From: Theionarchaea archaeon
Lineage (GTDB): Archaea; Methanobacteriota_B; Thermococci; Methanofastidiosales; SZ-28-30
DNA length: 64,000 nt
Assembly (NCBI GenBank): GCA_018992685.1
Contig: JACVGT010000019.1
Coordinates: 89,365-153,364, forward strand
Direction: 5' to 3'
Shown here: positions 45,722 through 54,637 of the stretch, one piece after another
Numbering within the stretch: position 1 is the first letter of the stretch
Layout: each line of letters starts with the position of its first letter
Position numbers and translations under genes: made by a program
The notes under the pieces: model-generated
The model's input: only the letters and a program-made list of their open reading frames with translations
What the model was told of the DNA's origin: nothing
Database searches by the model: none

Positions 45722-46094
45722 GCTTCATCTCCTCTTCTAAGCGCTCCTTGAGTTCTCTTATCTCCTTTTCATCTTCATCAAGCGTTTCTGAAAGATAACT
45801 TATGGTTGCCCGTTCGAACTTTTCGAAAAGACCGAAAAGGGTTTCTTTCACTCTTTTTTCCTCGAATTCCTTCCTTGACTTGGTCGGATAATACACGTAC
45901 TTGAATCCACCTCTGGATTTGGTTTTCTCCCTTTCCAGCAATCCTTTCTGAAAAAGTCGTACCAGGGTTGTGTTAATAGTGGAATATGTGGTTTTTCGCT
46001 CTTTTCTTATCGCCTCATAGATTTCTCGAGCATCTGCTTTTCTTCGTGTCCACAGCATTTCCATGAGTTCTCTTTCCAGATACCCTATCTCCAT
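45714..46094 (-). CDS. BlaI/MecI-family repressor
   Basis: 126 residues. A winged helix with the BlaI signature (LERELMEMLWTRRKADAREIYEAI and TTYSTINTTLVRLFQKGLLEREK) is followed by a helical dimerisation tail (ETLDEDEKEIRELKERLEEEMK). In bacteria BlaI is cleaved after BlaR1 signalling; here the neighbouring M56 peptidase may do this. A palindrome (46131-46149) lies just upstream of its TATA box. Confidence 0.88.
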   Translation of the reverse strand: MEIGYLERELMEMLWTRRKADAREIYEAIRKERKTTYSTINTTLVRLFQKGLLEREKTKSRGGFKYVYYPTKSRKEFEEKRVKETLFGLFEKFERATISYLSETLDEDEKEIRELKERLEEEMKRD

Positions 46095-46117
46095 GCTGCA
46101 AAGCCAGTCTTCTACTA

Positions 46118-46129
46118 TTTAAATGTTGT
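46118..46129 (-). promoter_or_regulatory. TATA box of the blaI/blaR1-like operon
   Basis: CATTTAAATAGT on the minus strand, about 29 bases before the BlaI-like ATG at 46094. Confidence 0.6.
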
Positions 46130-46130
46130 G

Positions 46131-46149
46131 GTACTATTGACAATAATAC
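46131..46149. promoter_or_regulatory. Operator-like palindrome upstream of the BlaI-like repressor
   Basis: GTACTATTGACAATAATAC is a 19-base near-perfect palindrome (one mismatched pair plus the centre). It sits directly upstream of the TATA element, over the expected BRE/TFB site, where repressor binding would block initiation. Confidence 0.6.
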
Positions 46150-46528
46150 TATTTTCATCAGTGTCTCCTGGACTCTACTTGGTGCTGGACAATTGTACTC
46201 CAGAGCCTCCTCCCCTCGCAGGTCAAATATATAAAGATGAACGAGACAGTACTCACCTGAACATGAACAGGAACCCCAATCCCTCACTACTGAACGAAGA
46301 AGGGCGAATTGCCAAGGAAGAGAGTAGAGAGTCTGAGTCAGGTCTCCCTTTACTGAAGCACGATATTCAAAGATACTGTGGTGTGCCTCCTCTCCAGAAG
46401 AGGATGCACCAGTATTCGGAGACTGCACAGGGGTATGTCCTGCTATCAGGGCACAGGGAGAAAGAGGGACTGGCTACAGCAGAGCAAAACTCATCAATCC
46501 TTCCTCAAGTACGATTGTACACCACAAG
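46150..46528. other. Non-coding or weakly coding stretch with a TATA-like element
   Basis: AAATATATAAAGAT (about 46227-46240) is a good TATA box on the plus strand. A 112-codon frame from ATG 46263 to 46601 follows but is hydrophilic, lacks a ribosome binding site and resembles no family. It could be a small protein, a non-coding RNA or chance. Confidence 0.3.
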
Positions 46529-46555
46529 GTTTTTAAATAGTATTATCGGCGATAA
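46529..46555 (+). promoter_or_regulatory. Promoter with a downstream palindrome for the envelope operon
   Basis: The TATA element GTTTTTAAATAG (46529-46540) is followed by the perfect palindrome TTATCG-G-CGATAA (46543-46555), which overlaps the expected initiation region. Twenty-six bases after TATA a 13-codon frame (MTSNPSNPIHLEE, 46560-46601) begins and ends in GGAGTGA. The first real gene starts only at 46885, so the mRNA would carry a leader of about 325 bases. Confidence 0.45.
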
Positions 46556-46884
46556 GAGCATGACCAGTAATCCATCGAATCCAATCCATCTTGAGGAGTG
46601 ATGATCTGAAAGAGTGATACTGACTGCAAAAGACGTTGCAGATGTGAGGGCTGGTCAATGTGGTGAGAATATGGCGATACAAGGAAGATGGATGTCTGAT
46701 TGCAGTGCACGGAAGACCGGGGTCACACGAGAACTATCGTGACCCCTGTGAGAGATTGACATGAGAACCCCAGCTTGAAAACTACAATGGCTCCGGTTCG
46801 CTTTTGCCACCACGGCATTATGAAAAGGGATGCAAGAATCTTACAAGAAGCGAAAAAATGACCTGGAAATCAGGAGGTGCAAAA

Positions 46885-47622
46885 ATGTTACAGATATTGA
46901 ATCCTTTCAAAGCAGGAAGCGAATTCCAGAAGCTGAAACTGAGGAAAAGGTGGATTCTAGCCATAACAATTGTTCTTATTCCAACAATACTGTCCACGGC
47001 CGGGAATTACCTGGTTCAACAGGAAACCCAGACTTTTTTCCAGCAACTACAGGAGCAGGAAGGTAGCCAGTCAGCGACACAATCACAGAGACAGGGGGCA
47101 GCACGCAACCGGAACCCTATGGGAATGGTCTTCCCAATGGGCCGCCCTCAAATGGAAGGCACAGTAGGCAGCTCAGGGACCCTAACCACCGGGCTTGTCT
47201 TGGGCCTCATCGCTGCACTGATATACTGGGTCCTAAAATCAGTTGTCTTCCATATTGGGTCAAAAATTCTGGGAGGGGAAGGAGTGAATGTATCCTCCAC
47301 CATTCATATGACTGCCTACACCAGCATTCCTCTCATGTTCAAGGGAATTCTTGATCTCATCAAAGGGATAACCTACGATGTACCTTCCCAGATCGGGACA
47401 TTCGTGCCGCCCACGGGAGCTGACAGTCTGTTCCTGGATTTTGTCAGGGATCATTTCACCATTTTCGTAGTGTGGGCAGTACTGCTGATGATTGTGGCGG
47501 TAAGGGAACAGTACAGTCTGAGTAACACGAGAGCGCTATGTGTCGTCCTTGTACCATATGTTGTGGTGTGGATTCTGCAACTGACACTTTTTTCTTCAGG
47601 CGGATTTCTGGGAGTGATCTGA
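46885..47622 (+). CDS. Yip1-domain membrane protein
   Basis: 245 residues from ATG 46885, preceded by AGGAGGTG; earlier in-frame starts have no such site. One N-terminal helix, a Gln/Ser-rich external loop (about 48-95), then four helices with the Yip1-like HIGSKILGGEGVN segment. These proteins often sit beside ABC exporters. First gene of a five-gene operon with TGATG coupling to the ATPase. Confidence 0.78.
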   Translation: MLQILNPFKAGSEFQKLKLRKRWILAITIVLIPTILSTAGNYLVQQETQTFFQQLQEQEGSQSATQSQRQGAARNRNPMGMVFPMGRPQMEGTVGSSGTLTTGLVLGLIAALIYWVLKSVVFHIGSKILGGEGVNVSSTIHMTAYTSIPLMFKGILDLIKGITYDVPSQIGTFVPPTGADSLFLDFVRDHFTIFVVWAVLLMIVAVREQYSLSNTRALCVVLVPYVVVWILQLTLFSSGGFLGVI

Positions 47623-48308
47623 TGCTTGCATTCCATGCAGAGAACGTTGAAATGCAGTTTCATATGGGCAGTACCGTCGTCAATGCACTACGGGGCGTCT
47701 CTTTACAGGTGCACGAGGGAGAGTTCGTCTCCATCGTGGGTACCAGTGGTTCTGGCAAGTCCACACTGTTGAACCTTGTGGGGGGGCTGATGAAACCTAC
47801 ATCTGGAAAAGTCTATGTCAAGGGGCATGATTTGACAGCCATGAATGAGAACGAACTGGCCTTATTTAGGAGGCAATATGTTGGATTTGTTTTCCAGTCG
47901 TTCAACCTCACCAGCACGCTGACTGCAGTAGAAAATGTGGAACTTCCTTTAGTGTTCTCCGGGATTCGTCCAGCAGAAAGAGAAACGAGAGTGAGAACTC
48001 TTCTCGCAGGTCTCGGGTTGGACGACAGGTTGGATCACAAGCCTTCTGAGCTGTCCGGCGGTCAGCAGCAGAGAGTGTCCATCGCCAGGGCAATCATCAC
48101 TGAACCTGAGATCATTCTTGCAGACGAGCCCACGGGTAATCTGGACTCTCGCACATCTCGGGAGATAATGGAGGTCCTGTATGCCCTGAACAGGAAAGGT
48201 CAGACCTTTCTAGTGGTCACCCATGATATGGAAGTAGCCCACTATGGAAATCGTATCATCCATATGACGGATGGCAGAATTACAAAAATCGAGGAGGTGT
48301 CATCATGA
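47622..48308 (+). CDS. MacB/LolD-type ABC transporter ATPase
   Basis: 228 residues. Walker A GTSGSGKST, Q-loop VFQSFNL, signature LSGGQQQRV, Walker B IILADEPTGNLD and H-loop VTHD. It belongs to the MacB/LolD/FtsE class, which drives mechanotransmission through FtsX-like permeases (here the gene at 49394) rather than classic transport. The ATG at 47622 overlaps the Yip1 stop. Confidence 0.93.
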   Translation: MLAFHAENVEMQFHMGSTVVNALRGVSLQVHEGEFVSIVGTSGSGKSTLLNLVGGLMKPTSGKVYVKGHDLTAMNENELALFRRQYVGFVFQSFNLTSTLTAVENVELPLVFSGIRPAERETRVRTLLAGLGLDDRLDHKPSELSGGQQQRVSIARAIITEPEIILADEPTGNLDSRTSREIMEVLYALNRKGQTFLVVTHDMEVAHYGNRIIHMTDGRITKIEEVSS

Positions 48309-49393
48309 AAAAAGGATTCATTGTAGTACTGATTATAGTGAGCACAGTATTGATCCCCTGCTTAACGCGGGCAGAAGAGAATGCAGAACTGACAGTGGTG
48401 GTGTCAAACATATATGGAGACCTCATAAATGATGCCCGTGTGTCTGTCAAGTATGTGTTCCCTCAGGATGATGATGTGGACATCCCCTATCAGTTTACCG
48501 GAAATGGGAAGGCGACATTCTCTCTGGAAGCTGACCGGGAGTACGCAGTATCTGTCACCAAGGCTGGGTTTTCCCCGCACACTGAACAAGTAGACCTCGA
48601 AGAGGATACGACACTTTCTGTCACGCTAGAGTATGTTCAGAGTGTGCCTCTTCTTCGTATGAAACGATACTCTGTATCCCCGGAGCAGGTGGGACCAGGA
48701 GAATCATTCCAGCTGTACCTGGTAATCGAGAACGAAGGAACGGGGGATGCGCTTAATGTAACAGTCAGTTTCGATCTTACAGAAAATTTCTCTCCAGCTC
48801 AGCCGGCAAGTTCAGCCTATTTCGAGCGATTGGACATAAGAGAGCTGACATCTGTCTTGCAGACATTTGTGGTCTCTGGAGAAACAGTTTCAGGCGTCTA
48901 CGACTTGACTGTGACTCTATCGTATTCTGACGCTTCAGGCTCTTCTTACACTGTACAAGAGACAGTGGGCATATCTGTCTTGAGAAAGCCTCTGATCAAA
49001 TTGCTGAACGTGGATTACCCGACCGAGGTGATGCAGGACGAGACGTTCAAATTCTCCTCTGACATTGCCAACGTTGGACGGTTTGCAGTCAATGGCGTCT
49101 ATCTGGAAGTAGAAAGTGATATGGACTGGGAATACAATTCATATTACATTGGCAGTCTTGAAGCGGGAGACTTCGATTCGTTTGAAGCCGAAGTCGTTCC
49201 AACACAACCGGGAGAGCACACCTTCATTATCAGGATTGGGTTTGTTGATGATTTCAACAAAGAACACTTCCAGGAGGAATCCTTTTCTGTGTCGGTGACA
49301 GAGAAGGTGCCAGAACAGACCTACACTCCTGAGGAGAAGGGACTGTGGCAGCGCTTCATTGACTTCCTGAAATCTTTCCTGGGGCTGGACTAG
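48305..49393 (+). CDS. Exported beta-sandwich protein (CARDB-like)
   Basis: 362 residues. A signal peptide (1-23) is followed by a carboxypeptidase-regulatory-like domain (about 25-115) and two CARDB-like adhesion domains (QVGPGESFQLYLVIENEGTGDALNV and EVMQDETFKFSSDIANVGRFAVNGV). The C-terminus ends in an amphipathic FIDFLKSFLGL. It takes the place of the periplasmic adaptor in bacterial MacAB systems. ATGA overlap with the ATPase; directly abuts the permease. Confidence 0.78.
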   Translation: MKKGFIVVLIIVSTVLIPCLTRAEENAELTVVVSNIYGDLINDARVSVKYVFPQDDDVDIPYQFTGNGKATFSLEADREYAVSVTKAGFSPHTEQVDLEEDTTLSVTLEYVQSVPLLRMKRYSVSPEQVGPGESFQLYLVIENEGTGDALNVTVSFDLTENFSPAQPASSAYFERLDIRELTSVLQTFVVSGETVSGVYDLTVTLSYSDASGSSYTVQETVGISVLRKPLIKLLNVDYPTEVMQDETFKFSSDIANVGRFAVNGVYLEVESDMDWEYNSYYIGSLEAGDFDSFEAEVVPTQPGEHTFIIRIGFVDDFNKEHFQEESFSVSVTEKVPEQTYTPEEKGLWQRFIDFLKSFLGLD

Positions 49394-50686
49394 ATGCGCT
49401 TCGATGATCTTATCCGGATTGTTATTCGGAACCTGAATAGAGTTCGAACCAGGACAATTCTGACTACGCTGGGCGTGATAATCGGGGTGGCAGCCATTGT
49501 CACCCTGTTGTCCGTTGCCATGGGATTTCAGCAAACCATCACAGGACAACTGGAAGAAATGAGCGACATTACTCAGATCACAGTCTCGCAGGCACGGTTC
49601 GGCCCGGGAATGATAAGGGGCGGGGGTGCGGTGGCACAGTCAGAGGAGATCAAGATACTAGACGATGATGTAGTTGAGGAAATCGAAGCATTTGACGGTG
49701 TAGAAGCAGTCATTCCAATCGTCTCTACATCCAGCACCATTGAGGTGGGCAGGTACACAACTCGAATGAGTTCAATCACAGGGATCGACCCGAGAAATGC
49801 TGACGATATGGATATCGAAATGATGGATGGACGATTTTTGCGGAATAATGACAAGAATGTCATCGTTGTTGGGTACAGTGTGAATGACGAGTTCATGGAA
49901 AAGAAAACAGAGAAAACTGTGGAAGATCTTGATATCCAAGGAAAAAATGCGGAGATTATAATTGAAAGAACTACTGATGAAGGTGAAGCGGAATCCAGGT
50001 CTATCCGGGTAAGAATAGTAGGGGTGATGGCTGAACAGGGCACAGAGAGCGACTATCGGATTTACGCGCCTCTGGATCTGGTCGTCGAAATCAAGGAATG
50101 GACAATGCAGGAATCGAATCTCTTGAAAGAAGAAGGCTATGACAGGCTAACCGTAAAGGCCACGGATTCCAGTGTGGTAGATGATCTGACTGAGAAAATC
50201 ACTGAACTGGGATTCCAGGCATTTTCCTCAAAGCAGATCATAGACAGCATGAATCAGATCTTTGTTATCCTGCAGATCTTTCTTGTGGGAATTGGCGCAA
50301 TTTCCTTATTCGTCGCTGCATTAGGAATCACGAACACCATGATGATGTCCATCATGGAGAGAACCAGAGAAATTGGCATCATGAAAGTCATAGGTGCTTC
50401 CAATTCAGATGTCACGCGAATCTTTCTTATGGAGGCTCTGTTTATCGGATTACTGGGTGGCGTGGGCGGTGTGATACTGGGATATGTGATTTCGAAAATT
50501 ATTGATCTGGTTGCTGGCAGCTACCTGACACAACAAGGAGCGACTGCACAATCCATCTCAGTAATGCCTCTGTGGCTGATTGCATTTGCCCTTGGATTTG
50601 CCATGCTGGTGGGACTAGTATCAGGAGTATATCCTGCGGGGAAGGCAGCGAGATTATCTCCTGTGGAGGCTCTACGCCATGATTAG
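49394..50686 (+). CDS. MacB/FtsX-family permease
   Basis: 430 residues. One N-terminal helix (about 23-45, TILTTLGVIIGVAAIVTLLSV), a 230-residue external MacB-core domain, then three helices with the FtsX motif TNTMMMSIMERTREIGIMKVIGAS and a C-terminal PAGKAARLSPVEALRHD. It pairs with the ATPase at 47622. It overlaps the next gene by eight bases. Confidence 0.92.
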   Translation: MRFDDLIRIVIRNLNRVRTRTILTTLGVIIGVAAIVTLLSVAMGFQQTITGQLEEMSDITQITVSQARFGPGMIRGGGAVAQSEEIKILDDDVVEEIEAFDGVEAVIPIVSTSSTIEVGRYTTRMSSITGIDPRNADDMDIEMMDGRFLRNNDKNVIVVGYSVNDEFMEKKTEKTVEDLDIQGKNAEIIIERTTDEGEAESRSIRVRIVGVMAEQGTESDYRIYAPLDLVVEIKEWTMQESNLLKEEGYDRLTVKATDSSVVDDLTEKITELGFQAFSSKQIIDSMNQIFVILQIFLVGIGAISLFVAALGITNTMMMSIMERTREIGIMKVIGASNSDVTRIFLMEALFIGLLGGVGGVILGYVISKIIDLVAGSYLTQQGATAQSISVMPLWLIAFALGFAMLVGLVSGVYPAGKAARLSPVEALRHD

Positions 50687-52910
50687 AAGTGGCGAGAAAT
50701 CGTGGATTGCAGTCGGGGTTCTCGTCATAAGTCTCCTCTGTTCCCCCGCTATGGATGCATCAGGATATGAGTCGATCCCACATGCATTTTTTGTAGATCT
50801 GAATGGAAATCAAAACTGCCTCATTGTTGTGGGTGAACAGGCAGACGCAACAGACATCACGGAAGCTTCGCGACTGGCAGTCACCATTGGTGAATTGTTC
50901 AGCCCGAAACAAGAGATCCCTGTGGTCCGGGAAATTGACATCACTCATGAGAATGTACCTCCCGGCACCTGTATTGTAGAGACTCCTTTGGAGCTGAGTA
51001 CCTTGTGGTATTTCGATGATTATGATCACGGGGTGTATGGAAACGGGAATGCGAAATTCGATCCCTGGGAAACCCACGAAGAAATCCAGTTGATCATTGA
51101 CGACATTGGAGAGGTTGATCCATTCCTGGGTGTTTCTGTGGGAAACAAGTATCTGGATTTTTCTACCATTTATCGAATTGACAATGTCAGATGCCCCCCC
51201 TATGTGTGGGTGTATTCATTGGTGGAAGCCGCAAGAGGAGAACACATTACAGGACTTCAGAACCAACAGGTGAGAAGTTATGCAATCATCGACCCATATT
51301 TCGTCATAAATGGGTACCTCCCTGAAGTCTGCATATTTGGGACAACGTATACCGTAATCAACATCAATAGTTCCGCGCTCATCACAGGCGAGCCACATGT
51401 GAACTATGTATACCTGTACGGGAACCAGCCTTTTGTGACCGAAGAGTTCACCATCTCGTTACTCGATGTTGATGTAGATCACAACAAGTGCTACCTAAGT
51501 GTTCAAGGTTCTGCTGTTCGGGAAGAATTCTGGATGGTTCTGGACCCTCTGCACGGATTCTCACCTGATCTCCAGGAGAGTGGTTCACAGGACATCCTCT
51601 CGTACGACATTGACGGGGATGGAACAGTGGATTACAGCGATAAGACAGAGATTGGACTTTCAGAACTGGACGTATGGGGCCACAACACGGGCGGGGGAGC
51701 AGCTGACCTGGTCATTGACGGGATCAAAATCTTCATTGGGGAAGAGATTGGTGTATATCTGGGAATCTACTGGGTGGAAGACGCTGTGGTGTGGAATGAG
51801 TATTCCTGCTGCGATCCTTTTACAACCCACCCGCAGTACTACAGTTTTCAAATCAGGCCTGAAACTGTGGCGCTGCAGGCCGTTGAGGACGCCTATGTTG
51901 ATCAGGGACTGCCTCTGCAGAATTTTGGAGGAGAATCCTTTTTGTCTGTGAGGTCTTCTCTTGGCACAAATACGCGTTCATTTGTGAAGTTCAATCTACC
52001 CACTCTACCAGAAAAAGCCATCATCAGTCGGGCAACATTGCAGCTTATCCCATTGAATGATCCTGACGCCAGGGTGTACGAAGTTTCTCGGGTTACGTCG
52101 ACGTGGGATGAAGCAAGCATCACCTGGTCCACCCAGCCTGGCAGTTCCTTGACCGGGACTCAGACGAACAACATCATGCAGTGGGATGTGACCTCCGATG
52201 TTGCCAGCTTTTACAGCGGAACTCCCAACTATGGATGGAGAATTTCAGATCAGACGGAGAACTCGGTCATACCGCATGAAACACAATTCGGGTCCAGAGA
52301 GTCCAACCTGAAGCCCCGGCTCTTTCTCGAATACACCTTTGACTGCAATCAGGGTGTGGAGACTGTTCCTCACCTTCAAAACTGGATCAATACCTTCTAC
52401 GATGATGTCGAAAATGATGCAGTAGTAGACGCTGTCTATGAGATTGACATAAGTCTCTGCAGTCTCATCAAGACTGTATGCAGCCCCCTGTTCTTTGAAG
52501 GGCCAAATTACTACTATTTTGTCGATTTCACAGATACCTACTTCAGCACAGGAGTAGACTTCAGAGTGTACCAGACACAGAGAGTGAAAGAATACAGTGT
52601 CTATACGGTGGTGCCAGAACCCTGGAAGCTCATCAAACTGGATCATGAGATTACAGAAGAAGACGCTGAATACAACTGGATTCTTATTGGGGGAGAGAAT
52701 TCTTGGGTACAGCTGCTGGTGGACAGGAACATTAAGCCGGACGACAATTATCCTGCTGATTGGTTCATAAAAGAGGCAGGGTACAAACTGTACTCTGATC
52801 CCCTTGGATTCGGAAACAGGATACTGGTAGTGGCGGGCAAGACCTCTGCTGACACACAGAAGGCCATCCGAATGCTCATTGAAGACATGAGGACCTCCCG
52901 ATCTCCCTAG
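50679..52910 (+). CDS. Large exported S-layer-like protein with a DNRLRE-type domain
   Basis: 743 residues. A signal peptide (about 1-28) is followed by an S-layer-type start (NCLIVVGEQADATDITEASRLAVTIG) and the matching C-terminal half (NRILVVAGKTSADTQKAIRMLIEDM). Between them are a calcium-loop-like DIDGDGTVDYSD (about 307) and a carbohydrate-binding DNRLRE-like domain (VEDAYVDQG...STWDEASITWSTQPG). It is the likely cargo or client of the preceding MacB-like exporter. Last gene of the operon. Confidence 0.75.
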   Translation: MIRSGEKSWIAVGVLVISLLCSPAMDASGYESIPHAFFVDLNGNQNCLIVVGEQADATDITEASRLAVTIGELFSPKQEIPVVREIDITHENVPPGTCIVETPLELSTLWYFDDYDHGVYGNGNAKFDPWETHEEIQLIIDDIGEVDPFLGVSVGNKYLDFSTIYRIDNVRCPPYVWVYSLVEAARGEHITGLQNQQVRSYAIIDPYFVINGYLPEVCIFGTTYTVININSSALITGEPHVNYVYLYGNQPFVTEEFTISLLDVDVDHNKCYLSVQGSAVREEFWMVLDPLHGFSPDLQESGSQDILSYDIDGDGTVDYSDKTEIGLSELDVWGHNTGGGAADLVIDGIKIFIGEEIGVYLGIYWVEDAVVWNEYSCCDPFTTHPQYYSFQIRPETVALQAVEDAYVDQGLPLQNFGGESFLSVRSSLGTNTRSFVKFNLPTLPEKAIISRATLQLIPLNDPDARVYEVSRVTSTWDEASITWSTQPGSSLTGTQTNNIMQWDVTSDVASFYSGTPNYGWRISDQTENSVIPHETQFGSRESNLKPRLFLEYTFDCNQGVETVPHLQNWINTFYDDVENDAVVDAVYEIDISLCSLIKTVCSPLFFEGPNYYYFVDFTDTYFSTGVDFRVYQTQRVKEYSVYTVVPEPWKLIKLDHEITEEDAEYNWILIGGENSWVQLLVDRNIKPDDNYPADWFIKEAGYKLYSDPLGFGNRILVVAGKTSADTQKAIRMLIEDMRTSRSP

Positions 52911-53092
52911 TCTTGAACTGAACGTCCAGGAGCATCAGGTCCCAAATCACTGTCAGATCTCCTGTGGAAGATGGATGCTTCCTGAGGGACGGTTCATGTC
53001 TCAAATTGAGGAACGGATAGTTCACCTGATTTCTGAAGGAACCACATGAAGGGGTCTCAAAACATATATAAATGGGCAGGGAAACGGGATAT

Positions 53093-54496
53093 ATGGGAAT
53101 ACTTGTCCTTGCAGACACTCACTTCGGACTTATGAAAGGCAAAATAAACATGAGCATGCCAGGATACCTGGCTGAATTCCTGGAATGGGTTGGCAGCCTG
53201 GAAAGGGAAAAAATTGCTGTGAAAGTAATCGATGGAGAAATAAAGGAAGAAAACATCCGAGTGAAAATCATTTCTCCTCCAGAAAAAATAATATTCCTGG
53301 GAGATATGCTGGAGCTGTGGGACTCCAAAAATGAAACAGTATCAGCCAGCATTCTAACGCTACTGTCCAATCTCACCAAGACAAAGGCAGAAAAGATCTA
53401 CGTTCTGGGAAACCATGATGATATCCTCAGAAGAATCGTCCTTGAAACCTCACGTGCTGGAGAATACCTGAATTACCCCCTGGGTGAGTCTATACTCAAG
53501 GTGTTTCCAGATAGATACCCTCCTGTCATTCCTGGAATGGAGAGTGCTGCCGTACTGCCTTCGGGAGAGGAAAAATACATATTTGTCCACGGCCACCAAT
53601 TTGATAGGGACTTTACCAGGTCCTTAAGCATCTACAAAGTGTATCCCCTGTTGAGAACGGTCTCCAACAGTCTGACTGTGTACGTACCCGCTCTATTTGG
53701 ACTGAGTTTTCTGGTTCGGGCTGTGAACTTGATTTTTAGGACCTCTTTCTTGTGGGGAGACCCCTTGGTTTTTTGGTTGCTGTTTGGTCTCTCTCTTCCC
53801 TGGATTGGCACCAGCATTGCCAGACCCATCTGGAGCCGTGTGGTAGGAATGAGGTACAGAGAAGAGGAAACTGTGAAGAGTTTTATTCAGTGGTGGAAAC
53901 GGGTTCTGAGTTCTGAATCGCTCCCAGAGAACGTGAATGTTGTCTACGCACACACCCACTTTCTGAACTACATACCGTCTCCCAAACATGAAAGGACCAT
54001 GGATGAACAGGAGGTGGTACATCACGGGAAGACGTCTTCACGATACAGAAAGAGGCTGTCAGATCTGGGTGTAAAGGAGAAGGATATGCCAGCTCTCATA
54101 AATATATCTGCATGGATAACTGATTTTCCATCTTTCAGCGAGAAACTGTTCATGAGAAGTGAAATTGCATACGCACGCATGGCAGAAACATCTGGTAAGG
54201 CAAAAGATTTCCTGCTCAAACAGGCAGAAGAGAAGAAAAAAGATAGATTAGATCCTGAACTGGTGACGGTGGCAACGTTCTTGTACATAGATGAGGATGG
54301 ATTCGAAGTTTTCGGGTGGAATTGGTATTCAAATGACCCAGAAAGGCAGAAGGTTTTCAGTGTCCCCAAGAGCGCAATACAGATGAGGAGGGAACAGGGA
54401 GCTATCACCGACGAAGGCGCCAGGACTGTTCTTAAGAACATCGGGTGGCCCGAAGAATTGTTGATCGTATGGACAAGAGATCCTCATCTACACTGA
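53093..54496 (+). CDS. Metallophosphoesterase with an inserted membrane hairpin
   Basis: 467 residues from the leaderless ATG 53093 (TATA ATATATAAAT 25 bases upstream). All calcineurin-like motifs are present: DTHFG, GDMLELWD, GNHDD, HGHQFD and HTHF. Between the last two, two hydrophobic helices (about 196-220 and 225-245) dip into the membrane, which is unusual. It resembles UDP-2,3-diacylglucosamine hydrolase-like archaeal MPEs. The substrate is unknown, perhaps a lipid phosphodiester (inference). Confidence 0.85.
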   Translation: MGILVLADTHFGLMKGKINMSMPGYLAEFLEWVGSLEREKIAVKVIDGEIKEENIRVKIISPPEKIIFLGDMLELWDSKNETVSASILTLLSNLTKTKAEKIYVLGNHDDILRRIVLETSRAGEYLNYPLGESILKVFPDRYPPVIPGMESAAVLPSGEEKYIFVHGHQFDRDFTRSLSIYKVYPLLRTVSNSLTVYVPALFGLSFLVRAVNLIFRTSFLWGDPLVFWLLFGLSLPWIGTSIARPIWSRVVGMRYREEETVKSFIQWWKRVLSSESLPENVNVVYAHTHFLNYIPSPKHERTMDEQEVVHHGKTSSRYRKRLSDLGVKEKDMPALINISAWITDFPSFSEKLFMRSEIAYARMAETSGKAKDFLLKQAEEKKKDRLDPELVTVATFLYIDEDGFEVFGWNWYSNDPERQKVFSVPKSAIQMRREQGAITDEGARTVLKNIGWPEELLIVWTRDPHLH

Positions 54497-54637
54497 TTTC
54501 ACGCTGCTTTGACGACTCTTGTGCCCTCGTGTCCAGTCAGGTAACAGGAGTCCACCCTGCAATCCACACTTCTGAAATGCAACAGACTGTAGACCGGAAT
54601 GGGAGAATGGGAGAATGGCAGAACTCGTCTCCCACGT

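Noticed and set aside
46263..46601. 112-residue protein after the TATA element at 46227
   Set aside because: The promoter-like element is good, but the protein is hydrophilic and low in complexity, overlaps another promoter, and has no recognisable fold. Mentioned only as a possibility.
54599..54617. Tandem GGGAGAAT words
   Set aside because: Only two short copies in a 140-base spacer; no function can be argued.
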